Of a DNA stretch of 64,000 nt, positions 41,649-51,219 are shown in pieces (position 1 is the stretch's first letter; the number at the start of each line of letters is the position of its first letter). The stretch is taken from the NCBI GenBank assembly GCA_959018755.1, contig CAUEMA010000011.1, forward strand, positions 1-64,000, written 5' to 3'. The notes beneath the pieces were generated by a model. The model saw only the letters and a list, made by a program, of their open reading frames with translations. It was not told where the DNA came from and searched no databases. Both the position numbers and the translations under genes were made by a program. Source of the DNA: an uncultured Collinsella sp. (lineage in GTDB: Bacteria; Actinomycetota; Coriobacteriia; Coriobacteriales; Coriobacteriaceae).

Positions 41649-42788
41649 TCACTTCACGTCAAACTCCACGCGATCGAGTTCGGGCACATTGAGGTCGATG
41701 AGCTTGCGGGCGACATGGCGGTCGTGCTCCCCGAGCGTCTCGCTTGTCGTCACGTGAGCGACAACCTCGCGCTCAACCATGCCCTCTTCCTCGCCTTCGG
41801 TAGCCGAAGTCTCGACGGCGACGGTGTAATCCTTAAAGCCCGGCAGCACCGCGGAAAGTTCGCGCGTGGTTTCGGTGACGCCGTAGCCGTCCTGCACGCC
41901 GGCCTGCGCCGAGCCAATGGACCCCGCGGTCATAACGATGCAGGGGATGGCAAAGATCACCGTACCCACGATGATGCGGCGGCGCACCTTGTGCGACAGC
42001 TCATCGACCTCGGCATTTTCCTCAGCGGTCACAATGCCGTCGCCGTTGAGGTCACGCTTGAGCGGTACACGTAAAAGAAGCAATACGGCTTCGGCCGCCA
42101 GTGCGATAAAGACGACGTTGATGCCAAATTCGTAGAGGGCCGAGAGGAACAGCGACCCGCTCGCGATGGCAATGCCGCAACCCGCCGCGCACAGGGGCGG
42201 CATGAGCGCAGTCGCCACGGCTACGCCGGCAATGAGCGTCGAAGGCTCCTGGTCGCGCGAGTTGCCCAGCCCGCCCGCAAAGCCGCCCGCGAGCGCGACG
42301 GCAAGGTCCCATACGGTGGGTGTCGAGTTATCGATGATGGCGGCCGTGGTGGTGCCAAGGGGCGAGAGCTTAAAATACAGCGTGGAAGTGATCAGGCAAA
42401 GGACCATCTGCAGCGCGAGGCCGGCAATTGCCTTGAGGGTAATCTCGCGGTCGAGCGTGGCGATGCCGTAGGCCATGGCAAGGACCGAGCCCATGAGCGG
42501 GCAGATGAGCATGGCGCCCACAATGGCGATGTCCGAATCGATATCGAGGCCGACACTCGCGATCAGCATGGCGATAATGAGGATGCACAGGTGAGAGCCG
42601 GTCAGGCGCGCCCCGTTTACAAAGCGCTTGCGAATCACGTGATAGGGGGCGCGACCCTCGCGAATGTTGAATGCGCGCCTCAGGAAGCGACCGGCGTTCT
42701 CCATGACCTCGCTATAGGCAGGGCGGATGCCGTGGCGCCGGTGATGGCGCTCGCGCAGTCGCTTGAGCTGCTGGTTATCGAGTTTCAT
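41649..42788 (-). CDS. DUF389 membrane protein
   Basis: 379 residues with several membrane segments. VGAMLICPLMGSVLAMAYG (about 86-104) and GVAVATALMPPLCAAGCGIA (about 188-207) are the conserved DUF389 repeats with Pro in the membrane helices. The soluble C-terminal domain (from about 290) is acidic. ATG 42788 follows GAGGTG; a start at 42818 has no ribosome site. Function unknown. Confidence 0.87.
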   Translation of the reverse strand: MKLDNQQLKRLRERHHRRHGIRPAYSEVMENAGRFLRRAFNIREGRAPYHVIRKRFVNGARLTGSHLCILIIAMLIASVGLDIDSDIAIVGAMLICPLMGSVLAMAYGIATLDREITLKAIAGLALQMVLCLITSTLYFKLSPLGTTTAAIIDNSTPTVWDLAVALAGGFAGGLGNSRDQEPSTLIAGVAVATALMPPLCAAGCGIAIASGSLFLSALYEFGINVVFIALAAEAVLLLLRVPLKRDLNGDGIVTAEENAEVDELSHKVRRRIIVGTVIFAIPCIVMTAGSIGSAQAGVQDGYGVTETTRELSAVLPGFKDYTVAVETSATEGEEEGMVEREVVAHVTTSETLGEHDRHVARKLIDLNVPELDRVEFDVK

Positions 42789-42941
42789 GTTCACCTCGCT
42801 TCGCCGCGGGCTATGCATCGCGCCCGCTGCCTCTACTCTACACCGCGGCAGGCGGGGTGGTCATCTTGACGTGAAACTTAGACGAGTAGGTAAAGGGGGC
42901 GCGTCAAATGAGGTTGAAGCCGAGGGTTTCGGCAGATACAG

Positions 42942-42977
42942 AAAAGCGCGGGGCCGGATGGTCTCCGACCCCGCGCT
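42942..42977 (-). terminator. Terminator after the OPT gene
   Basis: On the minus strand AGCGCGGGGTCGGA pairs with TCCGGCCCCGCGCT around GACCA (one mismatch), then TTTT (42942-42945). It starts 26 nt after the OPT stop. Confidence 0.9.
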
Positions 42978-43002
42978 CTGCACGGGTACGTTGTTGTTGG
43001 GT

Positions 43003-44706
43003 TTAGCCCAGCAGGCTCAGGCCCACGGAGATGAACGCCAGGATAACCCCGACGACGGACTCGCCGCCCAGCAGGCCACTGGCAACGACCAGGCCCTGCT
43101 CCTGGAAGGCGGCATCCTTGGCGGCCTTCTCCTCGTCCGACAGACCGGCCTCGGCGTCGCGGTGTGCGGCCCACTTGTCGTAGGCGAGCTTGACGCAGGA
43201 GCCCAGGAATGCCGTGAGCGACATGTAGAACGGCAGGTACACGCCCAGGCCGATCATCATGGCCGGAATGCCGAGCCAGTACATGACGATGCCGGCGATA
43301 AAGCCGCCTGCGAACCACGGCACGCTCGGGATGCCCGAGACCATGGTGGCGACCACGCTTGCCTGCGCGGCCACAAAGCTCTTGTCGGGACCAAAGGCGT
43401 CCGGACCATAGGCGGTGACGAGCGCGACCATGACAGCGGCAGCGACCAGGGCGCCCACGATGCCGCCAATGGCCTGGCCGACCCACTGTGCACGCGGGTT
43501 GGTACCCAGTACAGCTCCGGCCTTAAAGTCGTTCATGACGTCGCCCGCAAGGCCGCACGCCACGGCCACGATGCCGGCGATAAAGAACAGCTTGACCTGT
43601 GCGAGCTGCGCGAAGGCTGCCACGATGAGCATGACGATGAGACCAAAGATCTCCATAGGGTCGATACCCGTCTGGCCGCAGCTCTGAGCGCTCATGATGG
43701 TGGTGACAAAGGTGAACAGCGTGACGATGACGGCCGGGACGGGACCGAGGTCGAGCGCGATGGCAACGATCACGGCGATTGCTGCGGTGCCCAGGCCGAT
43801 GATGCCGGCGTCGAGCTTAAGCGAGCCCGAGATGAGCGACTGCTCGTCGGTGTCGGTGGAGCTGTCGGCGGCGAGGCCACGGACGATGCCGGCGACCTGC
43901 GGCAGGATGTCCTTAAGGACAACGGCGACGCCAAAGCCCATCATAAGGCCCATACCGAGGGACTTGACGATACCCTGCGCGGTCACAATATCGAACAGGC
44001 CGGCAGCGTTGCCGCCAACGATGATGCCAAAGTTGCCCAGCAGCGCGCCGGCAAACCAGAAGGCGACGGGGGCAAAGCCCACCAAAAAGCCGATGGACAG
44101 CAACATGGGCGAGTTGTAGATGGCAAAGGTCACGCCGGGGATATTGAGCGTGCACAGCATGCTGGGCACCACGCCCAGGGCGTCGCGCAACACGCTGTAG
44201 ATGCCTGCAATGGCCATGGAGCCAAAGAGCTGCTTGCCGGTCTTGCCGCCGGCCTCGGTGGCGCGCAGGGTCTGAGCTGCGGCGTTGCCGGTGGGGAACT
44301 CCAGCGCGGCGTCCACGATAAAGTGACGGTGGATGAGCGCTGTTGCCAGAAGGCCCAAGATGGTGCCGGCGAGCGCCACGATGAACATGTCGAGCCAGCT
44401 GATCTGGTCGGCATAGCCCAGCATCCAGGCGCCCGGGATGGTAAACGCCAAGCCGCCGGCGACCATGGCGCCCGCGGACATGATGGTGTGGGTGACGTTG
44501 GCCTCGTTGAGGCTGGCGTTGCCCATGAGCTTCAGGAAGAACAGCGAAATGACGGCAGCGAAAATGATCGGCCAGGGGAGCGCACCCATCTTGAGGGCGG
44601 TATAGGCCGAGCTTGCCGTGATAATCACGCAGCCAAGGACGCCGATGACGACGCCGCGCAGCGTGAGTTGACCGCGCATCGAGGTGCGGTTCGAGGGATT
44701 GCTCAT
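43003..44706 (-). CDS. OPT family oligopeptide transporter
   Basis: 567 residues, about 14 membrane segments. LTLRGVVIGVLGCVIITASSAY at the N-terminus (in part), EFPTGNAAAQTLRATE (about 133-148) and TGIDPMEIFGL fit the bacterial OPT family, which imports peptides or metal chelates by proton symport. AAAGGAG lies 8 nt before the ATG at 44706; an upstream start at 44742 lacks support. It is a single gene with its own terminator. Confidence 0.9.
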   Translation of the reverse strand: MSNPSNRTSMRGQLTLRGVVIGVLGCVIITASSAYTALKMGALPWPIIFAAVISLFFLKLMGNASLNEANVTHTIMSAGAMVAGGLAFTIPGAWMLGYADQISWLDMFIVALAGTILGLLATALIHRHFIVDAALEFPTGNAAAQTLRATEAGGKTGKQLFGSMAIAGIYSVLRDALGVVPSMLCTLNIPGVTFAIYNSPMLLSIGFLVGFAPVAFWFAGALLGNFGIIVGGNAAGLFDIVTAQGIVKSLGMGLMMGFGVAVVLKDILPQVAGIVRGLAADSSTDTDEQSLISGSLKLDAGIIGLGTAAIAVIVAIALDLGPVPAVIVTLFTFVTTIMSAQSCGQTGIDPMEIFGLIVMLIVAAFAQLAQVKLFFIAGIVAVACGLAGDVMNDFKAGAVLGTNPRAQWVGQAIGGIVGALVAAAVMVALVTAYGPDAFGPDKSFVAAQASVVATMVSGIPSVPWFAGGFIAGIVMYWLGIPAMMIGLGVYLPFYMSLTAFLGSCVKLAYDKWAAHRDAEAGLSDEEKAAKDAAFQEQGLVVASGLLGGESVVGVILAFISVGLSLLG

Positions 44707-44898
44707 ATAGAACTCCTTTGCGTATATCCGCTTCCCCCGCAAGCGCCGCTACGGATACGGCGCGGGAAGTCGGGTTACCAAGGGCCGCCGCGTGAGCTCG
44801 CGCACGACCGCGCATCAGTATAGCCGCAAGCTAGTCATTTTGGGATGACTGGTTTAGGTAGGCGATATACTGCTGGGCAGACGAAAGGAGTGCCGACG

Positions 44899-45750
44899 AT
44901 GCTTAATGGCTGCGCATATATATTGACGGTCGACGTGGGCAACACATTCATTCGCTTTGGCCTGTTTGCCGAGGATTCGGCCGCGGCGCAGGAATGCCCG
45001 CTTGCGACGTGCGAGATCACGACGCCGCCGAGCATCACGGCCGACGAGGCGCGTATGAGGCTCGTACAGGTCATGGGCGCGCTAGCAATCGATGCGGGCA
45101 TGCCGGGTGTGCTCGTTCCCGCGGCGGCCGTGCTGAGTTGTGTGGTGCCGGCGCTCGAGCGCCCGTGGAAGGCGGCGCTTTCCCGCACCTGCACGGGGCG
45201 CGTGCTCACCGTGGGGCCGGGCCTCAAGACCGGCATGCCCGTGCACTACGACGATCCGGCCGAGATCGGCCCCGACCGCATCGCCGACGCCGTGGCGGCC
45301 CGTGTCGTCTACGGCTCTCCGTGTATCGTGATCGACCTGGGTACTACGACCAATATCGAGGTCATCGATGCGCGCGGAACCTTTGTCGGCGGCGTTATCG
45401 CGCCGGGTCTGGCGCTTGGCGCCCGCTCGCTTTCGGCCGCTGCGGCGCGCCTGCCGCAGGTCGAGCCCTCGGCACCCACGCATGTGATCGGTCGCAACAC
45501 GCGCGAGGCCATGCGCTCGGGCGTGGTCTTGGGCGAGGTGGCCCGCATCGACGGCATGCTCGACATGGTGCTTGCCGAGATGCGCTCGACCAAGGCGGCG
45601 GGGGAGGGCAGCGTGCCCATCGTCATCACCGGCGACGATGCCGAGGCGCTCGCGGCGTTGGTCGGTCACAGCCTGACGGTAGACGACGCACTGACGCTAC
45701 GGGGTCTCGCCGAACTGTACCGCATCAATCAAAAGCCCCGTCGCGCGTAG
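44899..45750 (+). CDS. coaX: Type III pantothenate kinase
   Basis: The 283-residue enzyme phosphorylates pantothenate, the first step of CoA synthesis, without feedback by CoA. TVDVGNTFIRFGLF (about 11), the acidic DPAEIGPDRIAD (about 121) and IDLGTTTNIEVID (about 149), then GGVIAPGLALGARSL (about 171) are the CoaX motifs. ATG 44899 lies behind GAAAGGAG. It is followed after 83 nt by the dCMP deaminase gene. Confidence 0.93.
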   Translation: MLNGCAYILTVDVGNTFIRFGLFAEDSAAAQECPLATCEITTPPSITADEARMRLVQVMGALAIDAGMPGVLVPAAAVLSCVVPALERPWKAALSRTCTGRVLTVGPGLKTGMPVHYDDPAEIGPDRIADAVAARVVYGSPCIVIDLGTTTNIEVIDARGTFVGGVIAPGLALGARSLSAAAARLPQVEPSAPTHVIGRNTREAMRSGVVLGEVARIDGMLDMVLAEMRSTKAAGEGSVPIVITGDDAEALAALVGHSLTVDDALTLRGLAELYRINQKPRRA

Positions 45751-45833
45751 CGATGGGGGCGGTGGGACAAAAACGTCTCCACCTTTCACCTGCTACAATG
45801 GGTCAAACTATTGCGATTTCGGAGGTGTCTGCC

Positions 45834-46358
45834 ATGTCGGACGATCTTCATCAAACTGCGTCGGGCAAGCGCCGCGACGTTATTAGCTGGGACGAGTTCT
45901 TTATGAGCGTGGCCATCGCCGCGCAGCGCCGCAGCAAAGATCCCAATACGCAGGTGGGCGCGTGCATCGCCAGCACCAACCACCGCATCCTTTCGGTGGG
46001 CTACAACGGTACGCCCTCGGCACTCAACGATGACTTTTTCCCGTGGGGCACGAGCGATGACCCGCTGCAGGACAAGCATAACTACGTAGTCCATGCCGAA
46101 GCCAACGCCGTGCTCAACTACCGCGGCTCGCTCAAAGACCTTGAGGGTTCCACGGTCTACGTCACGCTGTTCCCGTGTCATGACTGCGCCAAGATCCTGG
46201 CGCAGGTGGGCGTGGGCGAGGTTGTCTACCTGGACAATAAGTACGCCGACACCGACGACGGCCGCATCAGCCGTCGCATTCTCGACTCCTGCGGCATTAG
46301 CTACCGCCAGGTTATCGTCGATGTCCACATCGGCACCGGGGAACAAACTCAGCAGTAG
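45834..46358 (+). CDS. dCMP deaminase family protein
   Basis: 174 residues. The zinc site HAEANAVLN (about 88) and PCHDCAKIL (about 118) is that of deoxycytidylate deaminases, which supply dUMP for dTMP synthesis; the ComEB group has the same motifs. GGAGG lies 8 nt before the ATG, and TACAAT (45794-45799) could be a -10 box. Confidence 0.9.
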   Translation: MSDDLHQTASGKRRDVISWDEFFMSVAIAAQRRSKDPNTQVGACIASTNHRILSVGYNGTPSALNDDFFPWGTSDDPLQDKHNYVVHAEANAVLNYRGSLKDLEGSTVYVTLFPCHDCAKILAQVGVGEVVYLDNKYADTDDGRISRRILDSCGISYRQVIVDVHIGTGEQTQQ

Positions 46359-46535
46359 CGGCAGCGTGTGCTAGCGCCGGGCGTCGGCAAAAGCAGCTAA
46401 AAAAGCCCCGTCCCAAATTGACTGCTCGTGAAAGTCGTGTCCGCACGCATGGCTGGCGCCTAAGCGGGTACATGGCTGTAGTAACATAGCCCCTGTCCGC
46501 GGGCGTGCCCGCGTTATTGTGAGAAAGGAGCCCCT

Positions 46536-46814
46536 GTGGCTGTTAACGAAGAGCTGCTTAAGAAGGTTCTTGAGGAGATCCGCCCCAACCTGCAGGCTGA
46601 CGGCGGCGATATGGAGTATGTGGGCGTCGACGACGAGGGCGTCGTCCAGCTTGAGCTTCAGGGTGCCTGCGCCGGCTGCCCTATGAGCGCACTGACCCTG
46701 TCCATGGGTATCGAGCGTATTCTCAAGGAGCACGTACCCGGCGTTACCCGTGTCGAGCAGGTCAATGCCTCCGGCGAGACCGAGGACCTGTACGACGAGT
46801 ACGCGCCGTTCTAA
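46536..46814 (+). CDS. NifU-like iron-sulfur scaffold protein
   Basis: 92 residues, GTG start behind AAAGGAG. RPNLQADGGDMEYVGVD and GACAGCPMSALTL (CxxC about residue 47) define the NifU C-terminal domain that binds and passes on Fe-S clusters. It stands alone without SUF genes next to it. Confidence 0.92.
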   Translation: MAVNEELLKKVLEEIRPNLQADGGDMEYVGVDDEGVVQLELQGACAGCPMSALTLSMGIERILKEHVPGVTRVEQVNASGETEDLYDEYAPF

Positions 46815-46923
46815 GATGCGAAAGCTGCGGACGGCGTACTCCGCATAGACGTTACGCCCAAATATGCGACTGCGAGCGAAAGGCCCGCGGCCGCATTTGT
46901 ATGTAGGGAGTAGGAGGGTCGAC

Positions 46924-47745
46924 ATGCTCAACGACCTCTACCATATGCTTGATCCCGTCGCCATTTCGGCGGGGCCCATCACCATCTACTGGTACGGCTT
47001 GGCCTATGTGGTCGGAGCTCTGCTCACGGCGGTCGTCATGTACCGCACACAGCGCCGTTGGGGTTTCGATATTACAGGCGACGACCTGACAAGCGTCGTG
47101 GTCGGCGTGGTCTTTGGCCTTATCATCGGCGCCCGCCTGTTCTACGTCATCTTTTACGGCGACGGCTACTACTGGGTACATCCGCTCGAGATCTTTGCCA
47201 CCAACGAGGGCGGCATGAGCTTTCATGGCGGCCTGGTGGGCGGCATCATCGGTGGCGCGCTCGTGTGCCGTATGTACAAGCTCGATGCCTGGACTATCGC
47301 CGACCTTGCCGTTATCGGTGCTCCGCTGGCCCTGTGCCTGGGGCGCTGCGCCAACTTTGTCAACGGCGAGCTGTGGGGCAAGCCGACCGATCTGCCCTGG
47401 GGTGTGATCTTCGGCGGCGCCGCGGGCGATATGCCACGTCACCCCTCCCAGCTCTACGAGGCATTTCTCGAGGGCATTGTGCTCTTCTGCATTCTGCAGG
47501 TGTTCAGCCGCAAAAAACCGCTGCTGCCCCAGGGTACGTTTATGGGCGTGTTTGTGATGGGTTACGGCATCGTCCGCTTCCTCGTTGAGTTTGTGCGCGT
47601 GCCCGATGCCCAGCTGGGCTATCTGCTGGGCGGCGTCATCACCATGGGTCAGCTGCTGAGCCTGCCGCTCGTAATCGCAGGACTGGCGCTCATCATCTTC
47701 GCCCGACACCGCAATCGCCCCCAGCGCATCTACCTCGACGCCTAG
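46924..47745 (+). CDS. lgt: Prolipoprotein diacylglyceryl transferase
   Basis: This 273-residue membrane enzyme attaches diacylglycerol to the lipobox Cys of lipoproteins, such as the binding protein encoded at 25473. Motifs are MSFHGGLVGGIIGG (about 99), the signature GRCANFVNGELWG (about 140) and MPRHPSQLYEAFLEG (about 174). AGGAGG lies 6 nt before the ATG at 46924. Confidence 0.94.
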   Translation: MLNDLYHMLDPVAISAGPITIYWYGLAYVVGALLTAVVMYRTQRRWGFDITGDDLTSVVVGVVFGLIIGARLFYVIFYGDGYYWVHPLEIFATNEGGMSFHGGLVGGIIGGALVCRMYKLDAWTIADLAVIGAPLALCLGRCANFVNGELWGKPTDLPWGVIFGGAAGDMPRHPSQLYEAFLEGIVLFCILQVFSRKKPLLPQGTFMGVFVMGYGIVRFLVEFVRVPDAQLGYLLGGVITMGQLLSLPLVIAGLALIIFARHRNRPQRIYLDA

Positions 47746-47756
47746 CCACCACATGT

Positions 47757-47787
47757 CACCACAAGGGGGACAGGCACCTTTGTGGTG
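47757..47787. repeat. GGGACAGGCACC hairpin after lgt
   Basis: CACCACAAGGGG and CCTTTGTGGTG pair around GACAGGCA, 11 nt after the lgt stop. The loop is identical to that at 26588-26615. Confidence 0.65.
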
Positions 47788-47832
47788 GTTTTGCCGGGCA
47801 ACGATGACAGAACCGTAACGTTTCCCCAGATA

Positions 47833-47871
47833 AAACCTGCCAAAATAAACCTGTCCCTTTTTGGCAGGTTT
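47833..47871 (-). repeat. GGGACAG hairpin, copy 3, in a gene leader
   Basis: AAACCTGCCAAAA pairs with TTTTTGGCAGGTTT around the complement of GGGACAGGTTTA. It lies 20 nt upstream of the GTG at 47892, the same position relative to the gene as copy 2. Confidence 0.72.
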
Positions 47872-47891
47872 CTAGAAAGGCTATTCGGACT

Positions 47892-50075
47892 GTGAAGGAT
47901 TCCGACCTCTCCGCAACGGCTGCGCGCGACGCCGCCCGCATCGTTTGGTTTAAGCGCTATCCCGCCAAGCAGACGCTCATCGCATTTTTGCTCGCGCTGT
48001 TGGCGACCACGGCGTTTTCCATCGATCCCGCCCCGGTGTCGAGCAACGCAGTCTTGGCAATTGACCCCAAAGCCTCGGGCATGCTGTACGTGTGCTACGA
48101 GGTGCTCCTCTCGTTTGCCGGCCATACCGACGCGGTCATGCTGCTTGCGCTTGCCTGCCTGCTTACGCTGCCGTTTCGCTACGTATTCTTTGGCCGCGGT
48201 GACGCTTGGCGCCCGTCGGTCGTGCTGCCATCGCTGTTCTTTGCCGTTTGCATGGTGTTCGGCCGTAGCTACGACCTTACCGATTCGGCAGAGATTGTGC
48301 TGGGCGACAAGGCACGCGTTATCTGCGCCTGGATTGGCGGCGCGGGCTGGATGATTCTGGCGATTGTGGCCTTCTATCTGGCTTTTGAGTTTTTGGATTG
48401 GTTGAGCTCCCGCCGCATTCCGTTTTCGGAGACCCACTTTGGCCGCGTGTGGCGTGTTGCCCACGCCGTGCTCTCGGTCCATCCCTTTGTCGGGCCGTTT
48501 CTTGTGCTCATGATTGCCTGGGCGCCCACGCTTATCGCCTCGCTGCCCGGCCTCTTTATGGGAGATACGGGCGCGCAGATCCGCCAATGGTTCAACTACC
48601 CCAACGGCACGAGCGATTACCTGCGCCTGCTTAACCCCAACGTGCTGCTCAACGGCCATCATCCGGTGGTGCACACGGCCATCATCGGCTCGTGCGTGCA
48701 ACTGGGGCTTTCGCTGTTCAATAGCGCCAATGCGGGCCTTGCCATCTACACCTGTGCCCAATTTGTCATCACGGCCGCCTGCATGGCCTATTCCATATCG
48801 TCGCTGCGCAAGCTGGGCGTGAGCCTGCCGGTCCGTGGCGTCACCTTGCTGTTCTTTGCGTTTATGCCGATGTTCTCCAACTATGCGGCGCTGCTGACCA
48901 AAGACGTGCTGTTTGCCGATGCGTTTTTGGTGCTGCTCGTTCAGACCGTCAAGCTCGTGGCATGTGGCCTGCCCCGTCGCGATGCCAATGCCAAGCGCGC
49001 GGGCGAACAGGCGCCTGTGCTCTTTGCACGCCACGACTGGCTGTTGCTCGTGCTGGGTGCCATGGGTTCCACGTTTTTGCGCAATGGCGGCCTGGTCTTT
49101 CCGTTGGCGGCCTGCGTGATTGCGGCGGCGTTTTGCGCTTGGGACGCGCATGTGGCCCGTCGCGTGGCCAAACAGTCTGGCGTCACGCCCTCGTACGCCA
49201 CGCCACGCTTCCGCTGGGTCGGCGTGCTCGCAGTGCTTGCGCTCTGCCTTGTCTCCAACATGTATTTCACCAAGGTCTTTATGCCGGCGCACGATATCAC
49301 GCCGGGCTCCAAGCGCGAGATCCTCTCGATTCCGTTTCAGCAGACGGCGCGCTTCGTCCAAAAGCACGACGGCCTTAATTCGGGCGTTAACCCCAAGGTC
49401 AAAGACGATGGCACGATTGAGGAAGCTCCCTGCGACGGCTTGGTGACCGATGAGGAGCACGCTGTGATTGATCGCGTGCTTAAGTACGAGAACCTGGGTC
49501 GTCGCTACAACCCCGACAAATCGGATGCCGTCAAAAACTGCTTCAATGAGTACGCCTCGCAGGAGGACATCAAGGCCTATTTTAAGGTGTGGGCCCAGAT
49601 GTTCAAAAAGGACCCCGAGTGCTATATCTCGGCGCTCGTCAATAACTACTACGGGTACTTCTATCCGAGCGCTCGCGATGCGTGGGTCTACAGCACGGCG
49701 CGCAGTGCCGAGATCATGGCGAAGCCCGATAACCTCAAGTACTTTGACTTCCATCCGGTCGACAGCAAAGCCGTGCGCTGGTGCGACCACCTGATTAACC
49801 TGTACCGCGTGGCGGTGCAGCGCATTCCGTTTATCTCGCTCACCATGAGCTCGGCCACCTACGTGTGGATCATGATCATCGTGGTGGTCTACCTGTTGCG
49901 CCGCCATTCGTGGCGCGCGCTGGCCATCTGGATACCGCTACTGGGTGTGCTCGCTGTGTGCCTGATTGGTCCATGTAACGGGTCGACCTACATGCGCTAT
50001 CTGTACCCGGTCATTGCATGCATGCCTTTCGCCATCGGCGCCACGATCACCCGCAGCGACCGCCTGTGGACCTAA
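47892..50075 (+). CDS. Large polytopic membrane protein (DUF6020-like)
   Basis: 727 residues with about 13 membrane segments. The GTG at 47892 is preceded by AAAGG 11 nt upstream. A loop with FMGDTGAQIRQWFNYPNGTS and NGHHPVVHTAIIGSCVQL (about 223-270) is the most conserved-looking part, and an extracytoplasmic region (about 475-600) separates the last helices. I recall this as the DUF6020 family, common in gut actinobacteria and Firmicutes, with a topology like GT-C glycosyltransferases. A role in cell-surface glycan assembly is only a guess. Confidence 0.75.
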   Translation: MKDSDLSATAARDAARIVWFKRYPAKQTLIAFLLALLATTAFSIDPAPVSSNAVLAIDPKASGMLYVCYEVLLSFAGHTDAVMLLALACLLTLPFRYVFFGRGDAWRPSVVLPSLFFAVCMVFGRSYDLTDSAEIVLGDKARVICAWIGGAGWMILAIVAFYLAFEFLDWLSSRRIPFSETHFGRVWRVAHAVLSVHPFVGPFLVLMIAWAPTLIASLPGLFMGDTGAQIRQWFNYPNGTSDYLRLLNPNVLLNGHHPVVHTAIIGSCVQLGLSLFNSANAGLAIYTCAQFVITAACMAYSISSLRKLGVSLPVRGVTLLFFAFMPMFSNYAALLTKDVLFADAFLVLLVQTVKLVACGLPRRDANAKRAGEQAPVLFARHDWLLLVLGAMGSTFLRNGGLVFPLAACVIAAAFCAWDAHVARRVAKQSGVTPSYATPRFRWVGVLAVLALCLVSNMYFTKVFMPAHDITPGSKREILSIPFQQTARFVQKHDGLNSGVNPKVKDDGTIEEAPCDGLVTDEEHAVIDRVLKYENLGRRYNPDKSDAVKNCFNEYASQEDIKAYFKVWAQMFKKDPECYISALVNNYYGYFYPSARDAWVYSTARSAEIMAKPDNLKYFDFHPVDSKAVRWCDHLINLYRVAVQRIPFISLTMSSATYVWIMIIVVVYLLRRHSWRALAIWIPLLGVLAVCLIGPCNGSTYMRYLYPVIACMPFAIGATITRSDRLWT

Positions 50076-50246
50076 CCAAAGATTGGCGCATTGGGGTCAG
50101 GCTGCTTTGTGCCAAGGGGCTGCATCATCACGACGCCTTCATTTTGGGGTTTATCTTGCAGGCCGGTAGGTATATCATAACGACGTTTGTTTATATTGCC
50201 CGAGCATTCGCGCTGGGCTTTAGGTCGAAACCGATAGGAGACACGT

Positions 50247-51053
50247 ATGTCCGGACACTCTAAGTGGGCCACAACCAAGCATCGTAAGGGCGCGCAGGAC
50301 GCCAAGCGTTCCGCCCTCTTCTCCAAGCTCAGCCGCAACATCACCGTTGCTGCCCGTCTCGGCGGCGACCCGCTGCCCGAGAACAACGCCAGCCTCGCCG
50401 CTGCCGTTGCCAAGGCTAAGGCTCAGTCCATGCCTAAGGACAAGATCAAGTCCGCTATCGATAAGGCCTTTGGTTCGGGTGCCGACGCCGCCGTCTACGA
50501 GAACATCGTGTACGAGGGCTACGGTCCCGCCGGTGTTGCCGTCTACGTCGACTGCCTGACCGACAACCGCAACCGCACTGCCGCCGACGTCCGTTCCGCC
50601 TTCTCCCACGCTGGTGGCAACCTGGGCACCTCGGGCTCCGTCGCCTTCCAGTTTGAGCGCAAGGGCCAGATCGTCGTCGCCAAGGAGATCCTGGACGAGA
50701 ACGCCAAGAAGGAGACCATGATCGCCAACGGTGCTGCCGGTGACGAGGATGAGTTCATGATGGCGATCGCCGAGGCCGGTGGTGAGGACTACGAGGACGC
50801 CGGCGAGGAGTGGATCGTCTGGACCGCTGCCAACGACGTCATGGCTGTCTCCAAGGCACTCGAGGAGCAGGGCGTCCAGGTCAAGGGCTCCGAGACCACC
50901 ATGGTCCCGACCACTCCGACCGAGGTCTCCGGTGCCGACGCCAAGAAGGTTCAGCGCCTCATCGACCGTCTTGAGGAGCTCGACGACGTCCAGGACGTCT
51001 ACAGCACCATGGACATGACCGACGAGGTCATCGCTGCCCTCGAGGAGGAGTAG
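50247..51053 (+). CDS. yebC: YebC/PmpR family regulator
   Basis: 268 residues. MSGHSKWATTKHRKGAQDAKR at the N-terminus (in part) and YEGYGPAGVAVYVD (about 89) are hallmark YebC/TACO1 segments. The family has been described as DNA-binding regulators and, more recently, as translation factors for proline stretches. It is somewhat longer than the usual 240 residues because of an acidic insertion (about 160-190). AGGAG precedes the ATG. A terminator follows. Confidence 0.93.
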   Translation: MSGHSKWATTKHRKGAQDAKRSALFSKLSRNITVAARLGGDPLPENNASLAAAVAKAKAQSMPKDKIKSAIDKAFGSGADAAVYENIVYEGYGPAGVAVYVDCLTDNRNRTAADVRSAFSHAGGNLGTSGSVAFQFERKGQIVVAKEILDENAKKETMIANGAAGDEDEFMMAIAEAGGEDYEDAGEEWIVWTAANDVMAVSKALEEQGVQVKGSETTMVPTTPTEVSGADAKKVQRLIDRLEELDDVQDVYSTMDMTDEVIAALEEE

Positions 51054-51122
51054 CGCCCGCACGGATTGAGCCGTGCATATCTGGGCATAATGAAGCGAGC
51101 ATGCAAGCCTCGTGGAATAGAT

Positions 51123-51165
51123 GAGCCGGATCCGCGTGCATGAGGCACCGGACCCGGCTCTTTTA
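51123..51165 (+). terminator. Terminator after yebC
   Basis: GAGCCGGATCCG (51123-51134) pairs with CGGACCCGGCTC (51149-51160), 11 of 12 positions, then TTTTAT. Confidence 0.85.
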
Positions 51166-51219
51166 TAATGATGCGAATCGTTTTGCATTCTGTGGATCGA
51201 GATTTGAAGGGAGCGCTGC

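Noticed and set aside
42763..44823. 686-codon plus-strand frame opposite the OPT gene
   Set aside because: His/Asp/Gly-rich composition without family motifs; the minus strand encodes a clear transporter.
47742..49907. 721-codon minus-strand frame opposite the large membrane protein
   Set aside because: No recognisable domain and a composition typical of an antisense shadow.
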